From the NCBI RefSeq assembly GCF_002224245.2, contig NZ_NKHK02000003.1:62001-126000 (forward strand): 64,000 bases of DNA. The letters are read 5' to 3'. This document shows positions 1 through 8,243 of the stretch, piece by piece. A model generated the notes under the pieces. It was not told the DNA's origin. It saw nothing but the letters and a program-made list of their open reading frames with translations, and made no database searches. This DNA is from Moraxella sp. VT-16-12 (lineage in GTDB: Bacteria; Pseudomonadota; Gammaproteobacteria; Pseudomonadales; Moraxellaceae). Made by a program: the position numbers and the translations under genes. Numbering within the stretch: position 1 is the first letter of the stretch; each line of letters begins with the position of its first letter.

Positions 1-16
1 GCTGTTTGTGGTTTGT

Positions 17-181
17 TTAAATCTCAACCATTTCAAAATCTTCTTTGCCTACGCCACATTCAGGACACGTCCAGTCATCAGGAATGTCTTCCCAGCGAGT
101 GCCAGCAGGCAAGCCTTCTTCGGGGCAACCGACCGCTTCATCATAAATCCAACCACAGACGATACACTGATATTTTTTCAT
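17..181 (-). CDS. rubA: Rubredoxin
   Basis: Small iron-sulfur electron carrier, probably passing electrons from a rubredoxin reductase to oxygenases or oxidative-stress enzymes in the cytoplasm. The 54-residue protein, the usual rubredoxin length, has two Cys-x-x-Cys knuckles (C6/C9 and C39/C42) that would hold one iron, and the typical segments WEDIPDDW and [12 protein letters not shown]. It has an additional Cys at position 19. The ATG at 181 follows a weak AAGAG-like ribosome site. It is too short to be found by length-limited ORF calling. The family call is very secure; the partner is not visible in the window. Confidence 0.95.
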   Translation of the reverse strand: MKKYQCIVCGWIYDEAVGCPEEGLPAGTRWEDIPDDWTCPECGVGKEDFEMVEI

Positions 182-271
182 GGCGACAGCTCTTTGATTG
201 ATAAAAATTGGCGTAAGTTTACAACCGTTTTCATTTTTTGTAAAGCCCTTTTTGGTCAGCTTGGTTGCTGG

Positions 272-1762
272 CTAGTTGGCAGATTTTGGTGGCGATGTTT
301 TGCCTAAGTTATTGCCTGTGGGGTCAATCAGATACCAAGTGTCATCCATTTTGGTTTTGATGTAGCCATCATTGAGCGGTCGGTACTGCTCATAGACAGG
401 TGGTGTGATGATGTTGCCTTGGCTGTTTGCTCTGCCGTAGCGATGGTTTTGTTTGATGAATAAATGATTGTCATTCCAATTAACAATCTCATCATAGACG
501 ACAGGTAGCAGCTCTTTGCCATCTAAATCAACAAATCCCCATTTATCACCCACACGCACTTTGTAGCCATAATAGGTGGTGTGTGCTTTTGATAGGGTGT
601 ATCGCTGGCTGTATAGTGGTTTGATGTCATCAAATGTCGGCTCGGTGATTTGATTGCCATCGGTTTTGATAAAGCCGTATTTATTGTCTTTTTGATAAAT
701 GCCAATCTCTTCATCAAAAGAGATGATGGCGTCATAAAGGTGTGGGGTAACAGCTTTAAATTCGTGATTTAATATCAGCTGATGGTTATCTTGATTGGCG
801 ATGATGATGTTGCTTTTTTCAATGCCAATCAGGTGGTCATAGATAAAATCAATCAAGACACGATTGTCTTTGTCCACCGCCCCAAATTGCCATTTGTTTC
901 CTTGGCGTTTGGCGACGATAAACAGCACCTTATCACCGATTTTGACAGGCGTTTTGGCGTATAGGTATTGTGGGGGTATCACTTCTTTACCAGTTTTATC
1001 AATATAGCCATTTAGGTCTCTTGTCAAAGAAACGACAGCAAAGCCATGATGAAAACTGTCCATGTGTGGATATTCTGGCTTGATGATGATGTTGCCTTGG
1101 CTGTCCATCACGCCATGATAGCCTGTTTCATCAGCAAAATAAATGAGATTGTCATTGATGCTGACACTTTTATAAATGGGTGGCAAAATCTCTTTGCCTG
1201 CTGTATCAATCACGCCCATTCTGTATGTGTCGTCTTTGACATTGCCATCATTGCTGACGATGGCAAGCCCATCTTCAAAGCGATAAGCATTGCCGTATTT
1301 TGGGGTGATGACCATGTTGCCTGCGGGGTCAATATAGCCTGATTTGCCACGTAGGGATACTGCCATACGGTTTTGGCTAAACAGATGCATTTTGTCAAAA
1401 TGAACAGCAGTCAGCTCTTTGCCTGTCTTGGTGCTAATCAGCCCATATTTGTTGTCAATTTGTACCAAAGCGGTGTGGTGCTCATCATCATAAAAACTGA
1501 TGTCATCATAACGAATGTCGCTGATGAGTTTACCGTCTTTGTTGATTAAGCCAAATTTGTCTTGATGTTTGATTTGGGCGATGTTGCCATCATCATGAAA
1601 TAAACAGCTCACCGTGGCGTTTTGTAACTTGGGGTCGCTGATGGTGGGTTTGTGGCAGGTGTATTCTGCCAAGCCGTCCTGATAAACAACACTTGATGGG
1701 TTGGCATGGGCGAGCATGACAAAAGATGTCATTAAAATACTGATAATACATGGATATTTCAT
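272..1762 (-). CDS. Secreted WG-repeat protein
   Basis: Protein of about 496 residues built almost entirely from WG (KWGF-type) beta-hairpin repeats, with units such as KYGLI, GYIDPAGNMV, KYGFIKTDG and KWGFVDLDGKELLP spaced roughly 25-45 residues apart. The N-terminus (MKYPCIISILMTSFVMLAHA) is a good signal peptide, so export to the periplasm or cell surface is likely. I place the start at the ATG at 1762; a GTG four codons upstream is also open. WG-repeat proteins are widespread but have no general assigned function. No clear operon partner: rubredoxin lies downstream and transaldolase upstream on the same strand. Confidence 0.85.
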   Translation of the reverse strand: MKYPCIISILMTSFVMLAHANPSSVVYQDGLAEYTCHKPTISDPKLQNATVSCLFHDDGNIAQIKHQDKFGLINKDGKLISDIRYDDISFYDDEHHTALVQIDNKYGLISTKTGKELTAVHFDKMHLFSQNRMAVSLRGKSGYIDPAGNMVITPKYGNAYRFEDGLAIVSNDGNVKDDTYRMGVIDTAGKEILPPIYKSVSINDNLIYFADETGYHGVMDSQGNIIIKPEYPHMDSFHHGFAVVSLTRDLNGYIDKTGKEVIPPQYLYAKTPVKIGDKVLFIVAKRQGNKWQFGAVDKDNRVLIDFIYDHLIGIEKSNIIIANQDNHQLILNHEFKAVTPHLYDAIISFDEEIGIYQKDNKYGFIKTDGNQITEPTFDDIKPLYSQRYTLSKAHTTYYGYKVRVGDKWGFVDLDGKELLPVVYDEIVNWNDNHLFIKQNHRYGRANSQGNIITPPVYEQYRPLNDGYIKTKMDDTWYLIDPTGNNLGKTSPPKSAN

Positions 1763-1819
1763 GATGCTAATCACTTAAAAATCGGTCAAAAAAGCCATTT
1801 ATAAGAACAGTTGTAGCCA

Positions 1820-2737
1820 TTAGGTAAATAGTTGGTTTGCCAATGCTACTCTGGCTTTGACAAACCCATCAATACCTGATAGTAGTAATTGATTGAGTGG
1901 GTGGCTGTTTTGAGTGTCCATAAATTCTGTCATGGTCATCACTGGCGTTTTTGGCGTATGGTTGCCGTTATCAATGAGCTGGCGTGATACAGGTGTGTTC
2001 ATGCTGGCAAGCTCATCAAGCAAAGCAGGCGAGATGGTCAATAAATCACAGCCTGCCAATGCCAAAATTTGCTCAACACAGCGAAAACTTGCCCCCATGA
2101 TTTCGGTGGTGTAGCCATGCTGTTTATAAAAGTGATAAATGGCTTTGACAGAGTTTACGCCCATGTCATCAGCGATGGCGATGGTGGGCTTTTGCTGCGT
2201 TTGTTTTTGCCAGTCGGTGATTCGCCCCACAAAAGGCGAGATGAGCGTAACGCCAGCGTCTGCACAAGCATGAGCTTGGATGTCTGTAAATAGTAGGGTA
2301 AGATTGCAGCCAATGCCTTGTTTTTCTAGCTCTTTGGCAGCTTGAATGCCTTGCCAAGTGGCGGCGATTTTGATGAGAATTCGGCTGGTATCCACACCCA
2401 GTTTGTCGTACAGTTCTATAAATTCTAGGGCGTTTTTGATGGTTTTGTTGGTATCAAAAGAGTGGCGTGCATCCACTTCGGTGGAAACTCGTCCGTCTAT
2501 GTGAGTGAGTATTTGTTTGCCAAGCTCGGCAGTTAGGCGGTCTATGGTTTTGTCATCATCAAGCGATAAGTCTTTGATTTGTTTGATAAGTTTTTCGTGT
2601 TCACCTGACAGTAGAGCACTTGTTACCAAACTGGGGTTGGTGGTGGCGTCTTTGGGTTTTAGGCGAGCAATGGCAGTCAAATCACCCGTATCAGCCACGA
2701 TGGTGGTGTATTGACTAAGTTTGGTGAGTGTGTTCAT
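1820..2737 (-). CDS. tal: Transaldolase
   Basis: Non-oxidative pentose phosphate pathway enzyme exchanging a dihydroxyacetone unit between sedoheptulose-7-phosphate and glyceraldehyde-3-phosphate. The 305-residue protein carries the expected N-terminal TTNPSLV motif and the Schiff-base lysine in RILIKIAATWQG (K123), followed by NLTLLFTDIQAHACADAG. Length is slightly below the usual 310-320 of the TalB class but the fold appears complete. It is divergent from xseB with about 110 bp between the starts. Confidence 0.95.
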   Translation of the reverse strand: MNTLTKLSQYTTIVADTGDLTAIARLKPKDATTNPSLVTSALLSGEHEKLIKQIKDLSLDDDKTIDRLTAELGKQILTHIDGRVSTEVDARHSFDTNKTIKNALEFIELYDKLGVDTSRILIKIAATWQGIQAAKELEKQGIGCNLTLLFTDIQAHACADAGVTLISPFVGRITDWQKQTQQKPTIAIADDMGVNSVKAIYHFYKQHGYTTEIMGASFRCVEQILALAGCDLLTISPALLDELASMNTPVSRQLIDNGNHTPKTPVMTMTEFMDTQNSHPLNQLLLSGIDGFVKARVALANQLFT

Positions 2738-2849
2738 AAGGTTTCCTACAAAGATTTAGGCGTTAAAATAGCATATTTTCAACACTTTGGCAAAATTAGG
2801 CGACTGACTGCAATTATGTTACAATACCGCTTTTATGTCAGGAGAATTC

Positions 2850-3050
2850 ATGAGTACGCCCAGCACTTTTCAAGAAGCCTATCAAATCTTACAAACCAAC
2901 GCCCAAACCATAGAAAATAGCGATGTGTTAGACATTGATGGTTTGGTGCAGACCGTGGAGCAATCCATAGATGCCTACAAGATTTGTTTGGCTCGCATTC
3001 AAGCCGTAGAGCAGGCATTAGATAAGGCATTTGATGATGTTAAGGAGTGA
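2850..3050 (+). CDS. xseB: Exodeoxyribonuclease VII small subunit
   Basis: A 66-residue, acidic, helical protein with the XseB pattern of an N-terminal SFQEAYQIL helix and a second helix with LVQTVEQSIDAYKICLARI. It would bind XseA to form exonuclease VII, which degrades single-stranded DNA. AGGAG at 2840-2844 sits just upstream of the ATG. No xseA or ispA is adjacent; instead it overlaps the ribosome site of the TerD-like gene, so the two are probably cotranscribed. The family is small and the call rests on pattern, so I am fairly but not fully sure. Confidence 0.75.
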   Translation: MSTPSTFQEAYQILQTNAQTIENSDVLDIDGLVQTVEQSIDAYKICLARIQAVEQALDKAFDDVKE

Positions 3051-3052
3051 GT

Positions 3053-3748
3053 ATGAGTCAGCAAGATAAAATGGCGTTGCCACAACATTTTGCCCCACAG
3101 ACTTTGACACAGCTTGGGGTGGCAGGTGTTAGCTTGATTGCATCTATTTCTTATATGAGTACATCCTTTAAAAAAACAGGCATGAATGCTTTTTTGGGGA
3201 GCGTTGGGCGTAAATTGCCCGCTATCAAAGGTTTTACCCCTGTCAAGCAAACCATGGTGGAGATGGATTTGGATTTGTCTTGTGTGGTGTTAGATGACAA
3301 CAAAAAAGCAGTCCAAACCATTTGGTATGGTCAGTTACGCAATGATGATGACAGCATTATTCATGTGGGCGATGCGTTGATGGGGGCGGTGGATTTTGAG
3401 CAAAGTTTGCACCATCAAGAAGAGATTCATGTGCGTTTGCCTAAGCTGCCAAGTTGTGCTTGTGAGATGTTGTTTTTTGTCAGCAGTTTTCATGAGCATA
3501 AGCTTTGTTTGGCAAAAAAAGGCATTTTTCGTCTTAATGACAATGAAAATACCACCATTCATAAATATTCTGTGGCACATTTGCCCAAAGAAGCAACGGC
3601 TGTTTTGGCGTGGCATTTGATTAAACAAGGCGATGATTTTTTGGTAAAAGCACCTTTGCTGCCTGTTGTTGTTAAAAACAATACACCAAAAGTATTTAAG
3701 CAAAGTTTGGCAGAATTTGCTGAAAATATGCACAAAAACAACGGATAA
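3053..3748 (+). CDS. TerD-family stress protein
   Basis: 231-residue protein whose central part (about residues 70-190) matches the TerD fold: LDLSCVVLDDN, then VGDALMGAVDFEQ, EIHVRLPKLP and LFFVSSFHEH correspond to the DLDASAFLL, HTGDNRTGEGDGDDE and VVTIHDA segments of TerD. TerD proteins bind calcium and are linked to tellurite, phage and general stress resistance. Here several of the acidic calcium ligands look reduced. It has no terABCEZ neighbours and lies alone between xseB (2 bp away) and lysO (2 bp away). AAGGAG lies in the end of xseB. Residues 19-35 are weakly hydrophobic. Confidence 0.75.
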   Translation: MSQQDKMALPQHFAPQTLTQLGVAGVSLIASISYMSTSFKKTGMNAFLGSVGRKLPAIKGFTPVKQTMVEMDLDLSCVVLDDNKKAVQTIWYGQLRNDDDSIIHVGDALMGAVDFEQSLHHQEEIHVRLPKLPSCACEMLFFVSSFHEHKLCLAKKGIFRLNDNENTTIHKYSVAHLPKEATAVLAWHLIKQGDDFLVKAPLLPVVVKNNTPKVFKQSLAEFAENMHKNNG

Positions 3749-3750
3749 AT

Positions 3751-4656
3751 ATGCAAAATTTTTTTACATTAGTGCTGATTTTGTTGCCGATGTTTGTGGG
3801 CTTTTTTTTGCCAAATACGCCCCATCTGACTAAAAAAGCCGAGCAAGGTTTAAATTATTTGGTATTTATCATTTTGGGCGTAATTGGCATTGAGCTGGGT
3901 TTTGTGGAAAATATTTCCCAAAAAATCGGCGGTATTTTGATGTATCTGGGGTGTCTACTTGTCCTAACGATAGGATTTGGCAGTATTGGACTGCTTATTT
4001 TTGAAAAAATAACCACTTACCCCTACCAAAAAAGCACCAATGCAACTTCATCATCTCACCATGTATTATCCAGTCTGATACAGCCTGCGTGTATTGGTGT
4101 GGGTTTTGTGCTGGCAAAAGCATTTCCTGCCATTCATCTGCCACAACATACCATCACCATTTTATTAATGCTACTGCTGCTGTTGGTGGGTATTTGTCTT
4201 AGGGGGTCGGGCGTTGGTCTAAAACAGGTGATGTTTAATCGCTATGGCCTAATGATGAGCCTTGTGTTTATGGGGGCGACACTGGCAGGAGGCGTGGTGT
4301 TTTCACTGTTGTTTCATGAAGTGTCGCTGTGGCAAGGCTTGGCGTTGGCATCGGGTTTTGGTTGGTATTCATTATCAGGGACGGTGATGACGGACGCTTA
4401 TGGGGTGATTTGGGGGAGCGTGGCGTTATTTAATGACTTGGGGCGTGAGATGATTGCGTTGTTATTTATTCCTTATGTCATGCGGTATTATCCCACAATC
4501 GCCATAGGCTTAGGTGGCGTAACCAGTCTTGATTTTACGTTGCCAACCTTGACACAGGCGGGCGGTATTCAAATCACGCCTTTGGTGGTCAGTTTTGGTT
4601 TTATTACCAATGTGGTGTCGCCGATTTTAATGGTGGTATTTAGTGCCATGGGATAA
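3751..4656 (+). CDS. lysO: LysO-type lysine exporter
   Basis: Inner-membrane protein of 301 residues with about eight hydrophobic helices. The conserved C-terminal half (GFGWYSLSGTVMTDAYG, FNDLGREMIALLFIP) is the DUF340/LysO signature; E. coli LysO (YbjE) exports L-lysine. The usual first-half motif (LGVIGIELGF) is also present. It starts 2 bp after the terD-like gene, so it is likely the last gene of an xseB-terD-lysO unit. Substrate is inferred from family only. Confidence 0.85.
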   Translation: MQNFFTLVLILLPMFVGFFLPNTPHLTKKAEQGLNYLVFIILGVIGIELGFVENISQKIGGILMYLGCLLVLTIGFGSIGLLIFEKITTYPYQKSTNATSSSHHVLSSLIQPACIGVGFVLAKAFPAIHLPQHTITILLMLLLLLVGICLRGSGVGLKQVMFNRYGLMMSLVFMGATLAGGVVFSLLFHEVSLWQGLALASGFGWYSLSGTVMTDAYGVIWGSVALFNDLGREMIALLFIPYVMRYYPTIAIGLGGVTSLDFTLPTLTQAGGIQITPLVVSFGFITNVVSPILMVVFSAMG

Positions 4657-4721
4657 TATTACACAATCATAAATATATGTTACAAAATATGACAAAACCC
4701 TAAAAATTATTTATTTTACCC

Positions 4722-4771
4722 TTGTTTTTTCGCAAAAAATCACAGATAATATACATCTGATAATTGTTATC
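4722..4771 (+). promoter_or_regulatory. Probable Fur-regulated tonB promoter
   Basis: TTGTTT (4722-4727) and GATAAT (4745-4750) are spaced by 17 bp, giving a plausible sigma-70 promoter. At the expected transcription start lies GATAATTGTTATC (4759-4771), two 5-bp arms separated by 3 bp, which resembles the GATAAT-based core of Fur boxes. Iron repression of the downstream tonB-exbB-exbD cluster would make sense. This is motif reading only. Confidence 0.6.
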
Positions 4772-4808
4772 GTTTTTATTTTGAATGTGGTTTTTAAAAG
4801 CAAAAGAT

Positions 4809-4833
4809 TACCATCATCTGATGGTATTTTTTT
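4809..4833 (+). terminator. Terminator-like hairpin in the tonB leader
   Basis: TACCATC and GATGGTA form a 7-bp stem with a 4-base loop followed by seven T. It lies after the putative Fur-box promoter and only about 35 bp before the tonB start, so it could be a leader attenuator instead of the lysO terminator. The 8-mer TGATGGTA recurs at 4836-4843, offering an alternative partner for the 5' arm. Confidence 0.55.
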
Positions 4834-4868
4834 GGTGATGGTAGTGTGTTCAATTTTGGGGCATTTAC

Positions 4869-6074
4869 ATGAATCAATTGGGTGAAAATTCTGCAAAATA
4901 CACTGCTTTGGCGGTTGCTGTGGCGTTGGTGGTGCATGGTTTGTCTGGGGTGGGTTTGGCAACCATGAAAATGCTCACCATTGAACCGCCTAAAAACACC
5001 CCACCCATTGAAATACAAATGCTGACCATCACAAATCATGAAGAGTCTCCTGAGCCACCCAAACCTGTGGTCGCACCTGTGGTAACACCAAAACCTGCTC
5101 CCACTCCAAAACCACCTGCTCCTGCCCCTGCTCCTAAGACCCAAGCAAGTCCTGCTCCTGCGATTACTCCGCCACCTAAGGCAGAACCAAAAAAAGTAGA
5201 GCCACCAAAAAAAGAACCCATCAAGCAAGAGTTACCTAAAACAGAGTCTAAGCCTAAAACAGAGCCTGATATTAAAAAAACTGAACCTAAAACTGAGCCC
5301 AAGATAGAGCCAAAACCACAATCAATAAAGCCAGACACAACTAAGGCAAATTTACTGGCTCAACAACAAGCTCAAAAAGATTTTGCCATTCAACAGCAAA
5401 AACAGCGAGAAGAACAAGAACGTTTAGAAAAAGCTCGTGCAAAAGCCGAGTCGGATGCAAAAGCCAAAGCTGATGCTGAATTAAAAGCAAAGGCTGACGC
5501 TGAGGCGAAAGCTCGTGCAAAAGCCGAGTCGGATGCAAAAGCCAAGGCAGAAGCAGATGCTCGTGCTAAGGCAAAAGCCGAAGCAGATGCTCGTGCTAAG
5601 GCAAAAGCCGAGTCGGATGCAAAAGCCAAAGCTGATGCTGAGGCAAAAGCTCGTTCTGAATCAGGTAAAGGTCAAGGTGGTAAAGGCAAAGACGACCAGA
5701 GCAAAAATAAAAACGATGGTAATGATAAGGGCAATAAAGGCGATAAGGGCGATAAAGGTAATGGCAAGGACAAAGACTCAGGTGGTGGCGGTGAAATAAA
5801 AGGTCAAGACCTAAGCGGGCGAGCAAATGCCAACTGGAAAAGTAAGCCAAAATTAAAAGGCTTAACATCAGATACGGTTAAAAGTGGTACCATCCAAGTA
5901 ACGGTATCCATCAACGCCAAAGGTAGCATTACCAGTGTATCTTTTGCAAGTACGGGTGATAGAGAGTTGGACAAACAGATTAAAAGTGCCATCAGACGGG
6001 CAAGTTTTCATCCCTTTAAAAATGACAAAGGTCAAGTGCTGTCAGGCACAGCAACTTTCCCTGTTGTATTTTGA
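4869..6074 (+). CDS. tonB: TonB-family energy transducer with TolA-like repeats
   Basis: 401-residue inner-membrane-anchored protein that would transmit proton-motive force to outer-membrane receptors. A single N-terminal helix (about 12-32) is followed by a Pro/Lys/Glu-rich stretch (55-155), a long Ala/Lys/Glu coiled region like TolA domain II (170-265), a Gly/Lys/Asp linker (265-310) and a TonB C-terminal domain (about 320-401, GTIQVTVSINAKGSITSV, ending FPVVF). Adjacent exbB and exbD argue for TonB over TolA, although the repeat region is TolA-like. Iron control is suggested by the upstream Fur-like box. Confidence 0.85.
   Translation: MNQLGENSAKYTALAVAVALVVHGLSGVGLATMKMLTIEPPKNTPPIEIQMLTITNHEESPEPPKPVVAPVVTPKPAPTPKPPAPAPAPKTQASPAPAITPPPKAEPKKVEPPKKEPIKQELPKTESKPKTEPDIKKTEPKTEPKIEPKPQSIKPDTTKANLLAQQQAQKDFAIQQQKQREEQERLEKARAKAESDAKAKADAELKAKADAEAKARAKAESDAKAKAEADARAKAKAEADARAKAKAESDAKAKADAEAKARSESGKGQGGKGKDDQSKNKNDGNDKGNKGDKGDKGNGKDKDSGGGGEIKGQDLSGRANANWKSKPKLKGLTSDTVKSGTIQVTVSINAKGSITSVSFASTGDRELDKQIKSAIRRASFHPFKNDKGQVLSGTATFPVVF
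5433..5657 (+). repeat. In-frame imperfect repeats inside tonB
   Basis: The segment GCAAAAGCCGAGTCGGATGC occurs at 5439, 5517 and 5601, and a 30-bp unit containing GCAGATGCTCGTGCTAAGGC is duplicated in tandem between the last two copies. All spacings (78, 84 and 30 bp) are multiples of three, so copy changes would lengthen or shorten the helical spacer without frameshift. Confidence 0.85.
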
Positions 6075-6134
6075 TGATGGTTCATCAATTACTGTTGGGC
6101 AAGCGGTTATTTTAATTAACAATGAGGTTTTATC

Positions 6135-6689
6135 GTGGATTTTGCACATTATTGGCAATATACTGACGCGGTCAGTAAGACATTATTTTTTATTCTGATT
6201 ATGTTATCTGTGGTGTCGTGGATTGTGGGTGTGGCTCGTTTGCTCAAATCTCGCCAAGCTACTACCGCCATCGCCAGCGACCTAAGCCAAAAAATCGCCA
6301 GCGATACCAAAGGTCTGGATGGGCTTAACTTTGCTCAAAAAAAGACCATCACCGAGCAATTTTTGTTAAAGCACATTGCTAATTATCGTTTTGAGCTAGA
6401 AAAGGGTTTGCCAATATTGGGCACGACTGCTGCCATCGCTCCTTTTATTGGGCTGTTTGGTACGGTATGGGGGATTTTTCACGCCCTACACTCCATTGCT
6501 AAAAGCGGTCAGGCAGGCTTGGCTCAGGTGGCAGGTCCTGTGGGTGAGGCATTGATTATGACGGGCTTAGGTTTGGCGGTAGCGATTCCTGCGGTGGTGT
6601 TTTATAATATCATCACTCGCATGAACAGACGAGCCATTCATCAGGCAAATGATACCGCTCATCAACTTCTGGCAAATGTGGTGCGATAG
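6135..6689 (+). CDS. exbB: ExbB/MotA/TolQ-family proton channel protein
   Basis: 184-residue membrane protein that would energise TonB with ExbD. It has an N-terminal helix (about 17-37) and a conserved pair of helices with LPILGTTAAIAPFIGLFGTVWGI and GPVGEALIMTGLGLAVAIPAVVFYN, the core of the MotA/TolQ/ExbB family. Start is GTG at 6135, supported by GAGG eight bases upstream; no ATG fits better. It lies between tonB and exbD, with 8 bp to exbD. Confidence 0.93.
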   Translation: MDFAHYWQYTDAVSKTLFFILIMLSVVSWIVGVARLLKSRQATTAIASDLSQKIASDTKGLDGLNFAQKKTITEQFLLKHIANYRFELEKGLPILGTTAAIAPFIGLFGTVWGIFHALHSIAKSGQAGLAQVAGPVGEALIMTGLGLAVAIPAVVFYNIITRMNRRAIHQANDTAHQLLANVVR

Positions 6690-6697
6690 GGGGCGAT

Positions 6698-7099
6698 ATG
6701 GCGTTTGAGCTTGGTGATAATGACAATGGGGGCATGAATGAGATTAACCTAATCCCACTCATTGACATTATGTTGGTTTTGATGATTATTTTTTTGGTAA
6801 CTGCTACGGTGCTTAATCCAACCGTGCCACTTGATTTACCAAAAACAAGTGCCGAAGTTAATGAAATGCCACCTGATGTGCTACAAATTAGCATTGATGC
6901 TGATGGTCAGATTTTTTGGGATAAAACACCGATGAGTTTAGAAGAGCTAGAAACTCGCTTTGTCCAAGAAGCTGCCAAAGGCAAAGACCCACAAGTGCAT
7001 TTGCGTGCTGATAAAGAAGGCAAATACGACATGGTTGCCCAAGTGTTAGCCACCGCCAGCGGGGCAGGATTGACCAAGATTGCTTTTGTCAATGAATAG
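6698..7099 (+). CDS. exbD: ExbD biopolymer transport protein
   Basis: 133-residue protein with a short cytoplasmic N-terminus, one membrane helix (EINLIPLIDIMLVLMIIFLVT, about 12-32, carrying the conserved Asp of the proton path) and a periplasmic domain. The dimeric ExbD works with ExbB and TonB. It is followed by a strong terminator, closing the cluster. Confidence 0.95.
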   Translation: MAFELGDNDNGGMNEINLIPLIDIMLVLMIIFLVTATVLNPTVPLDLPKTSAEVNEMPPDVLQISIDADGQIFWDKTPMSLEELETRFVQEAAKGKDPQVHLRADKEGKYDMVAQVLATASGAGLTKIAFVNE

Positions 7100-7122
7100 T
7101 ACGGATAAATCAAAAGCACATC

Positions 7123-7154
7123 AAACCCTTACAACAAGTAAGGGTTTATTTTTG
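7123..7154 (+). terminator. Rho-independent terminator after exbD
   Basis: A 10-bp perfect stem AAACCCTTAC/GTAAGGGTTT with loop AACAA, followed by ATTTTTG. Confidence 0.9.
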
Positions 7155-7218
7155 TAGAAAAATACTTTTGATAAACCAGCGTTTGTGATACACTTAAAAA
7201 TTTAACCATATAAAAATC

Positions 7219-7836
7219 ATGCGTATCCGAAAACTGTTTAAATTTGAAAATGCCCATATCGTGCGTAACTGCACATCACAGCGTTGTAGTCGCTCTATTC
7301 ATGGGCATAGCTATCAAGTAGAGCTGATTTTAGAAGCTCATGCTCTTGACAACGGACAAATGGTCTATGATTTTGGACTACTTAAATCACACATTAAAGA
7401 GCTGATTGACAGCTTTGACCATGCCATCACCTTTTGGGACAAGGACAACACAGACTACATCAATGCTTGTAAGGCGTTTTCAGCACGTTGGGTGAGTTTG
7501 CCAGTGTCGCCATCTGCTGAGCAGTTTAGCCGAGTGATTTTTTATTGGGTGGATTGTGTTTTAAAAAACACCATCACCCAAAACGGTGAGAAAGATGTAC
7601 AAATCTACTCGGTCATTGTCCATGAAACTGACACAGGTTATGCCCAATGTTTTCGTGAAGATGTAGAAAACGCTCGCATGGGCAGACTGTCGCTAGACAT
7701 GTTTGAATTTAGTGAACAAGTCAAGGCGGAGTGGAGCGATGATAAACTGTTTGATAAATTAAAACGTGGCGAAAAATTTGTCAATCCATCACCATTAAAA
7801 CAGGTAAAGACAGATGACCACAGTGATTTTAAATGA
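7219..7836 (+). CDS. queD: 6-carboxytetrahydropterin synthase-like protein (QueD family)
   Basis: Probable queuosine-pathway enzyme converting dihydroneopterin triphosphate to 6-carboxytetrahydropterin. The 205-residue protein shows the zinc-binding His in ENAHIV and RSIHGHSYQVEL, a candidate catalytic Cys shortly before HGH (CTSQRC), DFGLLKSHIKELIDSFDHA and VIVHETDTGYAQ. At 205 residues it is much longer than the roughly 120 of E. coli QueD, with a longer middle and a C-terminal tail, so another pterin-related reaction is possible. Its end overlaps tsaE by 23 bp. Confidence 0.82.
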   Translation: MRIRKLFKFENAHIVRNCTSQRCSRSIHGHSYQVELILEAHALDNGQMVYDFGLLKSHIKELIDSFDHAITFWDKDNTDYINACKAFSARWVSLPVSPSAEQFSRVIFYWVDCVLKNTITQNGEKDVQIYSVIVHETDTGYAQCFREDVENARMGRLSLDMFEFSEQVKAEWSDDKLFDKLKRGEKFVNPSPLKQVKTDDHSDFK

Positions 7837-8242
7837 CGAAAACGATACCATGCGTCTGGCGTCTGCCCTTGCCAGAACCAATCCGGTTGGCAGTCTGTGG
7901 CTGTCAGGGGATTTGGGGGCGGGCAAAACGACTTTTACTCGTTATTTTTTACAGGCACTGGGTCATACAGGAGCGGTCAAAAGCCCCACTTATACTTTGG
8001 TTGAGCAATATTGCATTTGTGATAGGGCGGTGTATCATGCTGACCTTTATCGGCTGAATGACCCTGATGAGCTTGATTTTATTGGTTTTTTTGAATATTT
8101 TGATGAGCTAAATTCGCTGGTCATCATAGAGTGGGCAAGTAAAGCCGAGCAGATTTTGCCAAAACCTGATATTACCATAAATATCACACGTCTTGATGAC
8201 GACAAAAGACAAGTTGAGATAAGTGGTATCCGTCTTGAATGA
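7814..8242 (+). CDS. tsaE: tRNA t6A biosynthesis ATPase TsaE
   Basis: 142-residue P-loop ATPase required with TsaB, TsaC and TsaD to make N6-threonylcarbamoyladenosine at position 37 of ANN-decoding tRNAs. Walker A is SGDLGAGKTT (31-40); SPTYTLVEQY and YHADLYRL are diagnostic. The start lies inside queD, and its stop is 1 bp before the next start, so translation is probably coupled along the cluster. Confidence 0.95.
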   Translation: MTTVILNDENDTMRLASALARTNPVGSLWLSGDLGAGKTTFTRYFLQALGHTGAVKSPTYTLVEQYCICDRAVYHADLYRLNDPDELDFIGFFEYFDELNSLVIIEWASKAEQILPKPDITINITRLDDDKRQVEISGIRLE

Positions 8243-8243
8243 T

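Noticed and set aside
5433-5657. Repeats that might be taken for a CRISPR or minisatellite array
   Set aside because: They lie in frame inside tonB, encode an Ala/Lys/Glu helix, and have no unique spacers of uniform length.
5036-5868. Long Gly-, Ala- and Leu-rich reading frames opposite tonB
   Set aside because: They mirror the biased Pro/Lys/Ala codons of tonB on the other strand and show no start signal or family motif.
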